Of a DNA stretch of 64,000 nt, positions 1 to 10,949 are shown in pieces; position 1 is the stretch's first letter; each line of letters starts with the position of its first letter. Source of the DNA: Petrosia ficiformis (lineage: Eukaryota > Porifera > Demospongiae > Haplosclerida > Petrosiidae); contig OX345636.1 of assembly GCA_947044365.1 (NCBI GenBank), positions 13,907,309-13,971,308 of the forward strand, written 5' to 3'. Made by a program: the position numbers and the translations under genes. The notes under the pieces are model-generated. The model was not told the origin of the DNA and made no database searches. It saw only the letters and a program-made list of their open reading frames with translations.

Positions 1-690
1 TATTTTAACCTTCAGTTGGTTACAGGAGTTTCAATGCAATTGTATTTTCCTCCATGCTGATTTATATTTCCTGCTAACTAATATTTACAAGTCATGCACA
101 GTTCATTTGATCTTGACATAAAGTACATGTCATATATAACAAGGTATATGGTAACAAACATATTAATACAATGTAGCTATATACATAGCATAGTACTGTA
201 GGTACAACCTGTGGTGTATTATTTGTGAAAACAAGAGATGTTACTACCTCATTCCAGAGTAATTAATTAATATAAATATGCACATGAATTTGTACTTGTA
301 ATAGCAAACATGTGATATATACTCCACAGATATTTGAAACGCCAACAGATGTATGTAATTATTATGGGATTTACATGTTTAAAGTACATGTACATTGTAT
401 TGCTTTTGTTAATTAATACGATGTAGCTATATATATACTGTATATACGTAGCATAGTATTATAGTGGTGTATTATTAGTATTCCAATTCCAACACCTGTG
501 AAAACAACAGATGTCATTGCAGAGTAGATAATTACATGAAGTTGTACTTATAATAGCAAATAATGTAATATACGCCACAGATATTTGAAAAGTCAGCACA
601 TGTATGTACCATTCTTTATTATACTAGTCAATATACATGTAGGTCAAAATCAAAACATGTTATTTTAACCCTCATTTGGTTACATAATTG
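1..690. repeat. Copy of a TA-flanked MITE family (left part)
   Basis: The first ~50 bases, with the motif GGTTACAGGAGTTTCAATGC, closely match the left end of the complete element at 29651-30461. The body has an internal duplication: the stretches near 170-355 and 420-600 resemble each other (GATGTAGCTATAT, CACAGATATTTGAAA). A second start-like motif (TTTTAACCCTCATTTGGTTAC) lies near 662. No coding sequence is visible. The left terminus is outside the window, so its target duplication cannot be read. Confidence 0.7.
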
Positions 691-1077
691 CAGAATTGTT
701 ATAATTATTATAATAATCATATTGATATAAATAATCTAAGCATTTATTTTACGGCTGCTTGGAATTTTATATACAGAAGTACAAGAATTACAAGACAAAT
801 AGAGATTCTCATTTCTTGAGTAATTCTCTCTAGTCTTATATCTCACATGTTAATTATACTCATAGTTTTATACAACAAGACTTACTGAAAAAGTAGGTAC
901 AAAAATTTTGCCTATAGTCCTCAATAATTATATATAAGGCTACAGTATAGTGCTATTGAAAACGGTGAATTTATTATTTATTTTTTATACAATAGAATCT
1001 TACTTTTGAATGTTAGCACAAACAGAAAAAGTACAAAGGACTTTATTATTCCTAGACTATCTGCCTTCTTCATAGTC
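691..1077. other. AT-rich stretch without a recognisable gene
   Basis: Low-complexity AT-rich sequence. No long reading frame or inverted repeat was recognised. Confidence 0.6.
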
Positions 1078-1086
1078 ATTTCCACC

Positions 1087-1749
1087 GGGCTTTTCTAAAA
1101 CGCGGAACGGAATGCAAAAACGGAACGGAAACGGAATGATATTTTGGGGCGTGGTACGTTGTATTGGATTAAACAACACGTGGTCATTACTAGGCAAACG
1201 ACGCTGGTTATGGAAGAAGAAATGATTGTTTTGTCGAGCAATGATGATGCTGATATGCTACATATATGTAGCGATGGTAGCTGCTTAATGAGTATGCATC
1301 CTTACTTCTCTGGTGAGCTTTTGCAAATAGAATCGGAAACAATGGACACCTTAACAACTGAGAACATCGTCAAGAAATTATTTGAAGTTAGTCAGCTGAT
1401 CACAGTATGTGACACAGACTAAATATTACTCTACCATTTATCATAATTAGAAGAAACTGTTCATTATTCCTTAATCAAAACAAATATATATCAATATTAA
1501 ATATATATATATATTAATAATAACTGTTACTAATTCACTGTTACCTGTTTCTGTAGAAGTGTGTCAATGGTATAGTTAGGACGAAAATTGTGTAACTTTG
1601 TCGTCGAATGGCATGCTAACTCATAGGCTCGTCTTCGTCCTTTTAGACAGTGAGTGGCGAGTTGTCATGCCCCACTACATGCCACGCCCCAAAATATCAT
1701 TCCGTTTCCGTTCCGTTTTTGCATTCCGTTCCGCGTTTTAGAAAAGCCC
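1087..1749. mobile_element. Non-autonomous Mutator-like element, 68-bp perfect TIRs
   Basis: Positions 1087-1154 and 1682-1749 are perfect inverted repeats starting GGGCTTTTCTAAAACGCGG. The element is flanked on both sides by the 9-bp direct repeat ATTTCCACC (1078-1086 and 1750-1758). Long TIRs with a 9-bp target duplication are the classic signature of Mutator-like elements, though other superfamilies with 9-bp duplications are possible. The interior holds a 70-codon reading frame but no transposase motif. Perfect TIRs and an intact duplication suggest recent insertion. Confidence 0.85.
1210..1422 (+). CDS. Unrecognised 70-aa ORF inside the 68-bp-TIR element
   Basis: From the ATG at 1210 the frame encodes about 70 residues, acidic (MEEEMIV start, then SSNDDAD), with two cysteines in CSDGSC and a C-terminal helix-like stretch. 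The frame stays open upstream into the left inverted repeat, but that part has no ATG. I do not recognise the family. It could be a captured exon, a remnant of the element's own gene, or a chance frame. It lies wholly inside the element boundaries, so it moves with the element. Confidence 0.3.
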   Translation: MEEEMIVLSSNDDADMLHICSDGSCLMSMHPYFSGELLQIESETMDTLTTENIVKKLFEVSQLITVCDTD

Positions 1750-2059
1750 ATTTCCACCCCCTTTTTTGGTTTCTAGTTGATGGGTATGGTTCCTTTGGAA
1801 CGCATTTACGGACATAAATCAATTCCCGGTTACGTGACCTCTTTACTCGGACACGTGTAGAATTTGTTGCTCACTGTTGGAGAAAATCGGAAAAGGTGAG
1901 GAAAGAGATCATACTTAGTATTGTACTTGTTAATTACATAATAATAACACTAATCATCACTTCTTGCCAGGTCAGGGTGTGATGTGCATTGATGTTATAA
2001 TTCAGATATATGATCTGTTTAGTTATTTATTACTGGTTGTTTTATCACTCTTATAGTCT

Positions 2060-3951
2060 ATGCTGTCTCCGGTTGGTAGAGTAAACAAACCAAGAGACAG
2101 CCACTACAAACATTGGAAAGAAAATAACTTATTTTTAGCCTGCAAAGATGTAAGTAAGGGCAAATATACATATAGACAGGCAGCTGAAATGTACAGAGTA
2201 CCCAGGTCAACCATATGGGATAGGGTATCAGGAAAAGTAGCATTTGGTGCTCATAGTGGACCTCTTTGATATCTTGATGACAATGAGGAGGAAGAACTTA
2301 TAAAATTTTTAGTAGGATCTGCAAGAATTGGATTTGCCCGTCGTAAAAAAGAAGTGCTCTCCATTGTTAGAGCTACTGTGGCAAAAAAGCAGTGTTGTGA
2401 CATGGATAAGGTGACAGTAACACCAGGATGGTGGAGTTCATTTGTAAAACGGCACCCTCATCTGTCTTTGAGATCAGGTAGTAAACTAGCATATCAACGA
2501 GCCATTGCTGCTACTCCTGAAGTTGTAAATCATTATTTCGATTTGTTAGAAGAAACTTTGAAATCAAATAACTTACTGGAATCTCCAATGCTTATATATA
2601 ACTGTGACGAAAGTGGCTTTCCACTCCAGCATAAACCTGGTAAAGTTATAGGATTACGAGGTCAAAAAGATCTTTGTTGCATCACTAGTGGAGACAAAAG
2701 TCAGATAACTGTGTTATCTGCATGCTTGTAGTGCCGCTGGATATTTATTGCCTCCAATGCTCATTTTTGATAGGAAAAAGCTAAAGACCAACCTTACTGT
2801 TGGTCAAATTCCTGGCACTTGTTATGGTTTGTCTCGAAATGGTTGGATTGACTCTGAGTTATTCGAAGAATGGTTTATTAACCATTTTCTTTTACTCATT
2901 CCTCCTCAAAGGCCAGTTTTACTACTCCTTGATGGACACTCTTCTCACTATCAACCACAATTAATAAGAAAAGCTGCTGAAAATCACATTATACTTTTCT
3001 GTTTACCACCACACACAACACATCTGTGTCAGCCCCTTGACCGAACCTGCTTTAGCCCATTAAAAAGCGCCTACCATGAAGAATGTCAAAGGTACATGTC
3101 TACCAATCCAGGTAAAGTAATCAATCGTTTTAATTTTACACAAATATTCAGCACAGCATGGACAAAGGCTATGACACCAGCTAACATTGTTGCTGGCTTC
3201 AGATCAACTGGGATATATCCACTGAATAGATATGCAGTATTGCGACACTTGCAACCTGTAGAGGATCATGAAATAGTTGATCTAGCCTCGAAAATGGGAC
3301 TTTATGTCCCTCTCTATAGCCCTACTAAATCTCATCCTGTTGATACCATGCAGCTGTGATGATTGCTTCCAAGAAAGTGAAGATACTTCAGCATCATCCC
3401 TAGATATTTCTGTGGATGACTCTGATGAGACACTATTTGAAGGATTAGATGACTGTAAGACTGCAGATTCCTCTATTCTTCGAAGTTTTCTGCCAAGTTT
3501 ACCTCTGCAGAAGGAGAGCAAAGTAACTAAAGGTGCTCGAGTCCTTACTAGCATTGACAACTTGAAATTAATTGAGGAGAAAGAACAAAAGAAATTGAAG
3601 TTAATTGAATTAAAAGAAATGAGAAAACAAGAAAGAGAGAGAAAAGCAGTTGAAAGAGAGAAGAAAAAAAAAGAGGTGGAAGAAAGGAAGTACATGAGAG
3701 CAGCAGAGAAGACCAGAAAGGAGAAAGAAAAGGAGGAGAGGAGAAAGGAAAAAAATAAACAGAAATATGAAAACCAGGAAGGCAAACAAAAGATTGATAG
3801 TTTTACTGAGGAAGAACATACACAATTTTTAAGAAGGCTTGAAAATGACTGTGATATACCTGATGCTTATCCCGAAGATGTGGAGACCTACAAGTATGAA
3901 GTCAGATGTCACTTTGACAAAAGGACAGAACAGAATGATGGTAAGAAATAA
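2060..3951 (+). pseudogene. pogo/Tigger-like DDE transposase, broken
   Basis: The frame opens at ATG 2060 with a pipsqueak-type helix-turn-helix (YTYRQAAEMYRVPRSTIWDR), then a CENP-B/Tc5-type DNA-binding region (WWSSFVKRHPHLSLR), then the DDE catalytic region. D1 is seen in YNCDESGFPL, D2 in LLLLDGHSSHY and D3 in THLCQPLDR. The tail (about 3540-3800) is a highly charged K/E-rich coiled coil. Visible breaks are an in-frame TGA at 2267-2269, a frameshift at about 2726-2730 (apparent extra T), and another frame change near 3350. The protein would bind the element's ends and move it by cut-and-paste; this copy cannot be functional as read. A donor-like site at 3942 (GATG|GTAAG) leads to downstream small exons. 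Confidence 0.9.
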
Positions 3952-4002
3952 ACTTTATTAATTATGATTACATAATTGTTATGAAAGTGTGTAGATAGTG
4001 TA

Positions 4003-4600
4003 TCTTTTTATAGCTGTAGCATAAACACTGGACCCCAAAATATTACTAAAGAAATTCTTTTGTACATGTATATGCAGGATAATTTTAATCTACCTTTTAT
4101 TATTGTAGGATCTGTTACTAGAAAAGATGTATCTAATGGTGAGTTTAATTAGAATGTGTATGATGTGAAATCATTTTAAATTCTTTTCATAGATGTAGAC
4201 ATAAACACTGGACCCTAGAATATCACTAAGAAAACTCGTATGTATATGTCTATGCAGGATAATAGTTTTGAATTTTAATCTACCTTTTATTATTATAGGA
4301 TCTGTTACTAGAAAAGATGTATCTAATGGTGAGTTTAATTAGATTGTTTGTGATATGAAATCAATTTTAATTCTTTTCATAGATGTAGACATAAACACTG
4401 GACCCCAGAGAAATTTGTATGTATATGTATATGCAGGATAATAGTTTTGAATTTTAATCTACCTTTTATTATAGTAGGGTCTGTTACTAGAAAAGATGTA
4501 TCTAATGGTGAGTTTAATTAGATTGTGTATGATATGAAATCAATTTTAATTCTTTTTCTAGATGTTGACATAAGCTCTGAACCTCAGAGTGGTTTCTTTA
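4003..4600 (+). repeat. Tandem ~180-190-bp units, each with a 30-nt microexon
   Basis: Three consecutive units share the same layout: a TAG acceptor, a 30-nt exon (4109-4138, 4299-4328, 4478-4507; reading SVTRKDVSN) and a GTGAGT donor. Spacing is 190 and 179 bp. Each unit also contains a second exon-like start (ATAG followed by ATGTAGACATAAACACTGG). A degraded fourth unit start lies near 4557. The microexons are phase-1 at both ends, so including one, two or three would keep the frame. Confidence 0.8.
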
Positions 4601-5008
4601 AAATTGGTATATACAGGATAACATCTCTGAATTAGGTTACTTGTATTGTAAATATATTATAATTATTATAGGGTCCCATAAAAAAAATTCTCATGGGTCC
4701 CTTGTTAGACTAAATGGTTTTACACCTATTGACAATAACTTATGAAATTTGGTTGTCCAGGGCAAGTTATTATTAATATACTTGTGTGTGTCATGTATGC
4801 TGAGTAATAATCTGATAGCTATTATATTCCTTTTACGTTAGTCATATTTTCAAATTAGTAAATATTCTTTACTCATGATAGAACATTTTATATATAGTAT
4901 ACGCACACACAAATTATTAGCCTTTGTATTTGTGACAACAAAATGAGAGATGTGGCTTTTTAACTTACTGACTTATTTTAGTTCAGTCTTTGATTTTTCA
5001 TTCCAGAG

Positions 5009-5166
5009 AGTGTTGTGAAAAAGGAACTTGTGCTCATTCAAGAGCACGAAAGTGGATTGAGTGTGAAATATGCAAGAGATGGCTACACTTTTTGTGTGCC
5101 GGAATAAAATCTGGAGATATTGAAAGCTTTATTTGTGTGTATTGCAATAAACATGATTTGATATAA
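5009..5166 (+). CDS. C-terminal PHD-finger exon of the Tigger-like transposase
   Basis: After an acceptor-like CCAGAG the frame encodes a cysteine/histidine pattern of the PHD type: CC and C near the start, then KWIECEICKRWLHFLCAGI, then FICVYC, ending at TAA 5164-5166. PHD fingers usually read methylated or unmodified histone H3 tails. It lies in the same orientation as the transposase and inside the TA-flanked ends, so it is probably its last exon. The joining exons are inferred. A similar PHD finger ends the unrelated MULE-type gene on the other strand at 23529-23777. Confidence 0.7.
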
Positions 5167-5737
5167 GTCAATCTTTTTCTGTTTTTCGGTTCTTAAAATT
5201 ATTTTAATTACTAGTGATTGAAACAAATAATAATTTGCGGTTTACTCTATAGTTTCATTAAGTATGTTATAAGTGTCCGTTTATCCGTTAGTTAACACTT
5301 TATATTTCGCGTGATGTATCCCATTCATTGTTTGCTCTATCTTCTTGTAACTTGGACCGCTAATGCTTTACACACCATAAACTTGTGTGATGTAGAAAGC
5401 ATATTCCCATCTATTGCAGATACTGCGAAACAGCTGCCGTCCGTATTATGATAAGAGTGTCCGTGATATCATTATTTGCAATGTTCAAGAGAATCACGTT
5501 TTGGTCCTACAGTAAAGAGTTCTAGATATTTATTTTTTGTGCAATCCATGTATCAAGAATAGGAGCCTCAGCAACTAGTGTTGAATACCGGGTGCTTTTA
5601 GCTCGTTACTCATGAAGAGTTGCAACTAAAACGTGTCCGATTATTGAGCCACGCCTCTATATAAATAAAGGGGGCGTTTTATTTTACAGGGGGATGTTTT
5701 TTTTGTTAATCAAAGCGCTAGCGATGATCATTAGAAG

Positions 5738-8470
5738 GTGTGGTTTACTTTTTCACGTGTCTTATCTGTGCTATATAGCTCTATGATGGATATTGCGAAG
5801 GAAATAACGAAGGCAAGTGATCTGCTTCTGCAAGCTGTACAAAGCTTACAGAAGGCAACTTTGAATTTTCCATCCTCAAGTAACTGTACAGAACAATCTA
5901 CTGTTGTGGTTACTACAGCCTCAAGGCCAAGTCACACAGTAGGCAGAATGATAACATGTTCTGGTTCTCCTAAATCAGAATTAAAAGACCTTTTTCAACT
6001 TCAACTGGAGTGGATCGAAGCATAAGTCAGCCACAAAGAGAAAATTAAATTCTGTAAAGAAGAAGAAGCTTCAGTGGACACACACTTTCTGTTGTCTAGC
6101 AAGTCAAAGCCAGATGTAGTATGTATATATACTAAATTGTTTCATGTATACTTATGTATATATTAATATCTTCAAGCTGGTTTGAATGTTACAAATGTAG
6201 TACAATAAAATGGAATTAGCTTCAGTTTCGAATGCACCTCCATTTCAGTAGTTATTATACATACTATATTCTTTTCCCATGCAAATATAATCTTTGTTCA
6301 TTCCCATGTAATTTTTTTTGAGATGGATTTGGGTTTAGTGTTTGTATAGTCTTTCCGAATTACATCAACAAACCTTATGTGCTTGATTAGTGTTAATTTT
6401 AATTATAAAATGATAGATATGTATCAGATCAAGAGAAGAAAACAGAATTAGCCCTTGCTGGTCTCGGGGAGAAGAAAGTTTCTTTGCTATTATATAATTT
6501 TATTTATGTAGGAAGGTTGTAAGAATGTACATCAAGATTGCCACAATTGTGGCGAGTTACTTCCAATGAATTTACTGAAGGATCACATTGCAAACTGCCC
6601 TAAAGCAAACAAGTATGTTTGAATTAATGTATGAGAAATGACAACAATGCTATTGACTTACATCGTGTATATCTGTGTTGTCATAGGTATGAAAACTGGT
6701 ATTGGGACTCTGATTTTATTGAACACTGTGAAACCTATGATTACGAGCCAAGCTGTAACAAATGTATTAAACTAGATACCTCTGGAACTAAAACAACTCC
6801 TATTATAGTGGATGAAGTTCAATCTATGGTACATAGAAAGTGTTTAACCAAGACATTCATTCAAGTTGTATTTTTACATGTATAATGGTGCAGTCAACTG
6901 CTGCAGAGAACGAAGATAATTTCATTACACAAAGTATGGCAAGTGAACCAAGGTGTGTCTAGAGTTCTTTTAGTTGTGTGTTTTAATTATCTTACTTAAT
7001 TCATAGGAGTTTAGCTGATGTTATTGAGAAACTACATAATAATCTTCCAGATGAATATTTTACTTATGTTGTGAGGAGAGAGCATGTGCTACAAGACACA
7101 CTCAAGAGAACAGAAAAGCAGACGTATTCCCCTGCTAAAAAGATAAATGTATGTTGATTACTACACATGTATACACAGTAATATTTTAGAAGTTTACATG
7201 TGAACTATTCAATGTCACTTATGTTTATAAATAGGTGGAGTTTGTAGGTGAGGCTGGATCTGACACTGGAGGTCTTACAAGAGAATGTTTCACCCTACTG
7301 GCTAAAGATGTTACCAAAATATACATGGATTGTGGAACCTTCAAGCATAATTCTGTTGCATTACAGGTCATGTGCATCCATCAAGTATCATACTTTGAAG
7401 GACAGGGTTTGTAAGGTGCAAACTATTGCATTGCATCATTCCTTCTGGCGAGCGGAAGATCCTTTCTCTGAAAATTTGATATCAGCCAACAGTTCACGAA
7501 TATCATCTAATATCAATATCAAGTTAGTTATTATTATAGAGAATAATAGCGTTACCTGGTGTAAGCTTTGTGGTTTTGTTAGTATAGAATGGCATCAATA
7601 GATTACAGTGCTCTGTGATTGCACTAAGCACACCCAAAACCTTGAATCCCTCAATGAACTGATCTGCCTCTGCTCTGTGCAATAATCGTAACATGTCAGT
7701 GAGTAACTACATTGCTGAAAGTAGTAATCCATCACCCAAACCTGATCATTCCTATCTCCACCAACAAAAGAACGATAACTTTGCGTTTGGAAATGCTGCC
7801 ACACATTGACAAGCAGCCTGTACCATCCCCTAAATCAATTACCGACGTATCTCAATCAATAGCAAAATACATACTAGAAATACATACACGAGCAGATATT
7901 CATATCTTTTGGATAATCTTCTCGCCAGAAGGAAGAGGCAACATACATATATTTTATTGACTATTTGGAAGAATGTGAAAGGGGTAAAGTTTTCATATAT
8001 AATTACACACAACATAAGTGTACTTTATATTTATTCCAGAAATTGTCTGGAAAGTTATGTGTGACAGATGTTCCTTTTTTCACTTGTCTATAGCAACAGA
8101 AGGTCAAGAGACAGTATGTGAAGGTTAGCTTAAATGTTTAATTGCTAGTATATTAGTGCATGCAGAGTGACAATCATTTTGTCAATTATTTCAGGAATTG
8201 TTGATCTGCCATGTATACTAAATGTCTTCTCTGGAGCTAATGAAGTTCCACCTCAAGGATTCCCATTTACCCCACGAATAACTTTTAACTCCGATAATAT
8301 ATATCCAACGGCTTCTACTTGTGCTATGGAGTTAACTCTGCCCACCAAGTATCACTTAGACTACCAATGTTTTAAAATGCATTGGACTATGGCTTTCTCA
8401 ATCATGGTGGGTTTGGACTTTTCTAATTTGTTCATGACCAGTATATTTTGGTTGACTATTACAGTATAAT
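5738..8470 (+). pseudogene. HECT-type E3 ubiquitin ligase gene, rearranged
   Basis: Exon-like blocks in order: an N-terminal helical/serine-rich block (ATG 5783 or 5786); a C2HC zinc-finger exon (6512-6612, CHNCGELLPM then HIANC); linker exons (about 6688-6826 and 7007-7149); the start of the HECT N-lobe (7235-7366, VEFVGEAGSDTGGLTREC); a central part now on the opposite strand (7439-7934); a junction exon resuming on plus (7921-7983, RQKEEATYIYFIDYLEEC); and the HECT C-lobe (8195-8469) with the catalytic-cysteine motif ASTCAMELTLP after PPQGFPFTP. HECT ligases accept ubiquitin on this cysteine and pass it to substrates. The gene resembles the short G2E3-like class, and the zinc finger might be a ubiquitin-binding type; both are inferences. 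The inversion and an early in-frame stop (6023-6025) make it a pseudogene as it stands. Confidence 0.8.
7439..7934 (-). pseudogene. Inverted central HECT exons between 14-bp inverted repeats
   Basis: On the minus strand, 7706-7556 encodes LLTDMLRLLHRAEADQFIEG and continues KVLGVLSAI..., ending with donor G|GTAACG. After a ~49-nt intron, 7506-7439 encodes DIRELLADIKFSEKGSSAR followed by QKE. These are HECT middle-region sequences and belong between the plus-strand blocks at 7235-7366 and 7921-7983. The minus-strand reading ends in RQKE exactly at the breakpoint, and the plus-strand exon restarts with RQKEEATY. The two breakpoints carry the inverted 14-mer TTCCTTCTGGCGAG (7439-7452) and CTCGCCAGAAGGAA (7921-7934). 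Confidence 0.8.
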
Positions 8471-8590
8471 TATTATATTATATTTTTGTTGACTATAAAA
8501 ATTTATTATACTCATGATAATTTCAAAGTTCAGTATATTATTTGGTTAACAATCATGTTCACTACAATATATTTTCATTGACTATTATCA

Positions 8591-9690
8591 TTGGGCTCGC
8601 CGCGCCTATGCTTGGGCGAGTCTTTAGCACTTTGATTGTCGTTCTGTCATTCATTCATTCGTTCTGTCTGTCCCAACTTTTTTAATGTAAGTGTTGATTT
8701 AAAGACTCGATAGAGTAGAGAAAAAAGTTTATCAAAATCGTATTGAAAAGAGATTTGCCACAGACGTTGTTTTAGCAAGTTATTCATTAATTCCTTCCCA
8801 ACATTTTTTTACTTTGAACAGTTATAACTTCAAACGCATACCTCTTACAGCCGCCAAACTTTCTGATCTGTTGAAAAACATGGTCTTCCATTGCTCTGTT
8901 GTTTTTATAACGAAGTAAACTGTATGAAAAGTTACTTAGAATAGAAAATGCTAAAATCACTACAGATCCTAGCTAGATGCTTTAAGCGTCAATTTAAAGT
9001 CTTGATAGAGTAGAGAAAGAAGTTTATCAAAATCGTATTGAAAAGAGATTTGCCACAGACATTGTTTTAGCAAGTTACAGACTCATACATTCTATCTCTC
9101 CAGTTTACTTGCAATAACCCACACCTCAGTTCAGCCACACCCAATGTTATCACGTGAGATCAAATGTGGAGGTCAGTTTAGAGCATAAGAGCAATACCTT
9201 CCTTTCTGAATTGGTCGCTATTATTGAACTTTTGTTTGACTTTCAAATTACATATATTTGAACTGTAAGTTCAATGCTTTTGCTCATTGTAGTTGTAACA
9301 ATGTACAATTCATTATAGGATAATTATCTTTAGTAACTGACAGTTGTGGCATAGATATTTTGGTAATGAATGAGGTAATGAATATTTGTTGTGAGAGTAT
9401 ATTATGTAATGTGACTGTAAGTAATATAGTTATTATACTAGTTCAAAGCAGTATAGCTGATGGAAAGTCAACTTCCATGTGTTTTTATATTTATCAGAAA
9501 TAATCTTAGCCAGTCTAGCCACAAAAAATTTTCTCAACCAACTTTCTCAACCAACTTTCAACTTTTTATAAACAACAAATTCAAATTTAAGCTTGCTACT
9601 TTCTCTCTTGCATCTCATTTATTTAATTGTTGCAATTGCAACCTGCTTTCCTTTAAGCTACAGTGGCAAGGCCACACACCAAAGGTGCTT
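8591..9690 (+). repeat. Dispersed repeat, plus-strand copy (CTCGCCGCG end)
   Basis: It begins TTGGGCTCGCCGCGC and ends CACACCAAAGGTGCTT. An inverted copy lies at 14243-15014. This copy contains a ~295-bp internal duplication: the sequence around GATAGAGTAGAGAAA is present near 8710 and again near 9006, but once only in the other copy. It includes a (CATT)n run near 8648. The two ends show weak inverted similarity (GCTCGCCGCG and, on the other strand, CCTCGCCGCT). No coding content was recognised. Confidence 0.8.
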
Positions 9691-9769
9691 CGTTATTATA
9701 TGATTTATGCAAGTCATAATGCTTTTTTTTGCATAACAACTTTTTATTACCTTACAATATATACTTGTA

Positions 9770-10949
9770 TTCTTCATTATGTCATTTTGGCAACAATACG
9801 AGTATCAACAAAAGTCATTGTTGCTTGAAATATTTCTATTCCATAATTATGGCTAGGTGCCGATGGTGATATGGTTTGTGATAATTTGTACAAATCTTCA
9901 TCAGATACAGGACATTCAATTAACTTCATCATTATCCATTACTAAAGCAGGACCATTCCAATCGATACCATATAGTTGAGCATCTTCCTGTGTGAAAACA
10001 AAACACCATAGTATAATGTTATGTCGTCTATTAGATAATGTCAATAATTATATAATAATTATGTTATTCCAATTAAATATGACCTACTTTACATGGATTA
10101 CACCTAACAACTACATCTTTTTTCTACATGCCCTTATCTATCATCATCTCACTAACCTCAGTGAGTGGTTCTTCATCATGTCTAACTGTTCTTGACAAAC
10201 CACTTATCCATAATTGAATAGGTGAAAGCAAACCCTCAGTTGATAACGGATGGTGGTGCTTTTAAAATGAATAATTATCAGGAAAAAGCATTATATTTTT
10301 CATACCTGATCAACTTATGGTTTCCATCTATGTGCCACAAGGAACGAGGTGCAGGAACACTGTAAGTTCGTCTATGAATTACACGTAATCGCCTCATGAT
10401 TGAGCCTTCGGGGTCAACTGCGCGTTAAGCTTCTCGAATTCTGTGTTGTTAGACTCTTAATCCACGAGAAAGAAGATGTCCTCTCATCTGTTGATTACCA
10501 CACAGAGGATGTTCTAATTTTATTTCTTCAATAATTCTGTGGAGTTCAGCATCAGTGAGATCAGCATACCTAGCCCTTATGGATATACCATATTCATTCA
10601 ACCTTCTCTCAACAGTTCGGCTTGAAAGCCCTAAAAGCTGAGACATTTGAGGCACTGTAAAATGATTCACAACAAGGAATTCAAGCTGTTCCCTACAAAT
10701 ACAAAATCTTGGCCTCCCCACTGTTCTAAGATGTGTTACTGGTGGAGAACATTCAGATGGAGTATTTGAAGGTTGGGATTGTATGCCTGATAAAATCTGA
10801 AGTGCACTTAAAACACATTGAGCAGCTTCTTCCTCATATTCCTCTAGTCTATCAGTTGAAGCTTTGGCTACAAATTCTAGGTAAATCAACTCTAGTGTCA
10901 ACACAAAAGACTCTAAAATGTCTGGAGATAAATTTCTTCCGTCTTGCAA
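9770..10949 (-). pseudogene. IS3-like eukaryotic integrase/transposase, catalytic core deleted
   Basis: On the minus strand, 10949-10449 encodes an N-terminal helical region, then GRPRFCICREQLEFLVVNHF with a helix-turn-helix (VPQMSQLLGLSSRTVERRL), then HPLCGNQQMRGHLLSRGLRV. After a stop at 10449 the next block continues with RRLRVIHRRTYSVPAPRSLW and HIDGNHKL, to a donor near 10313. The next recognisable block (about 10265-10130) is C-terminal (HHPLSTEGLLSPIQLWISGL), and a last block (near 9990-9790) reads YGIDWNGPAL and SPSAPSHNYGIE. The bulk of the DDE/rve core that should follow HIDGNHKL is missing. The order matches the rve-type family called IS3EU in repeat catalogues (naming from memory). 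Confidence 0.75.

Larger units (their letters stand above)
1846..5641 (+). mobile_element. pogo/Tigger-like DNA transposon (~3.8 kb)
   Basis: The element carries a decayed pogo/Tigger-type transposase gene. Candidate termini are short inverted repeats: TCGGACACGT at 1847-1856 and its complement ACGTGTCCGA at 5631-5640. Each is flanked by TA (1844-1845 and 5642-5643), the target duplication expected for the Tc1/mariner/pogo group. Extra copies of GTGTCCGT lie just inside the right end (near 5275 and 5458), as subterminal repeats often do. From 5167 to 5641 the sequence is non-coding. The short, imperfect TIRs make the exact ends an inference. Confidence 0.65.

Noticed and set aside
3282..3825. 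Hydrophobic minus-strand frames opposite the transposase tail
   Set aside because: Antisense shadow of the K/E-rich coiled coil; F/L/S-rich by base composition.
7712..7960. 82-aa plus-strand frame over the HECT region
   Set aside because: Mostly antisense to the inverted HECT exons; the minus strand gives recognisable HECT sequence.
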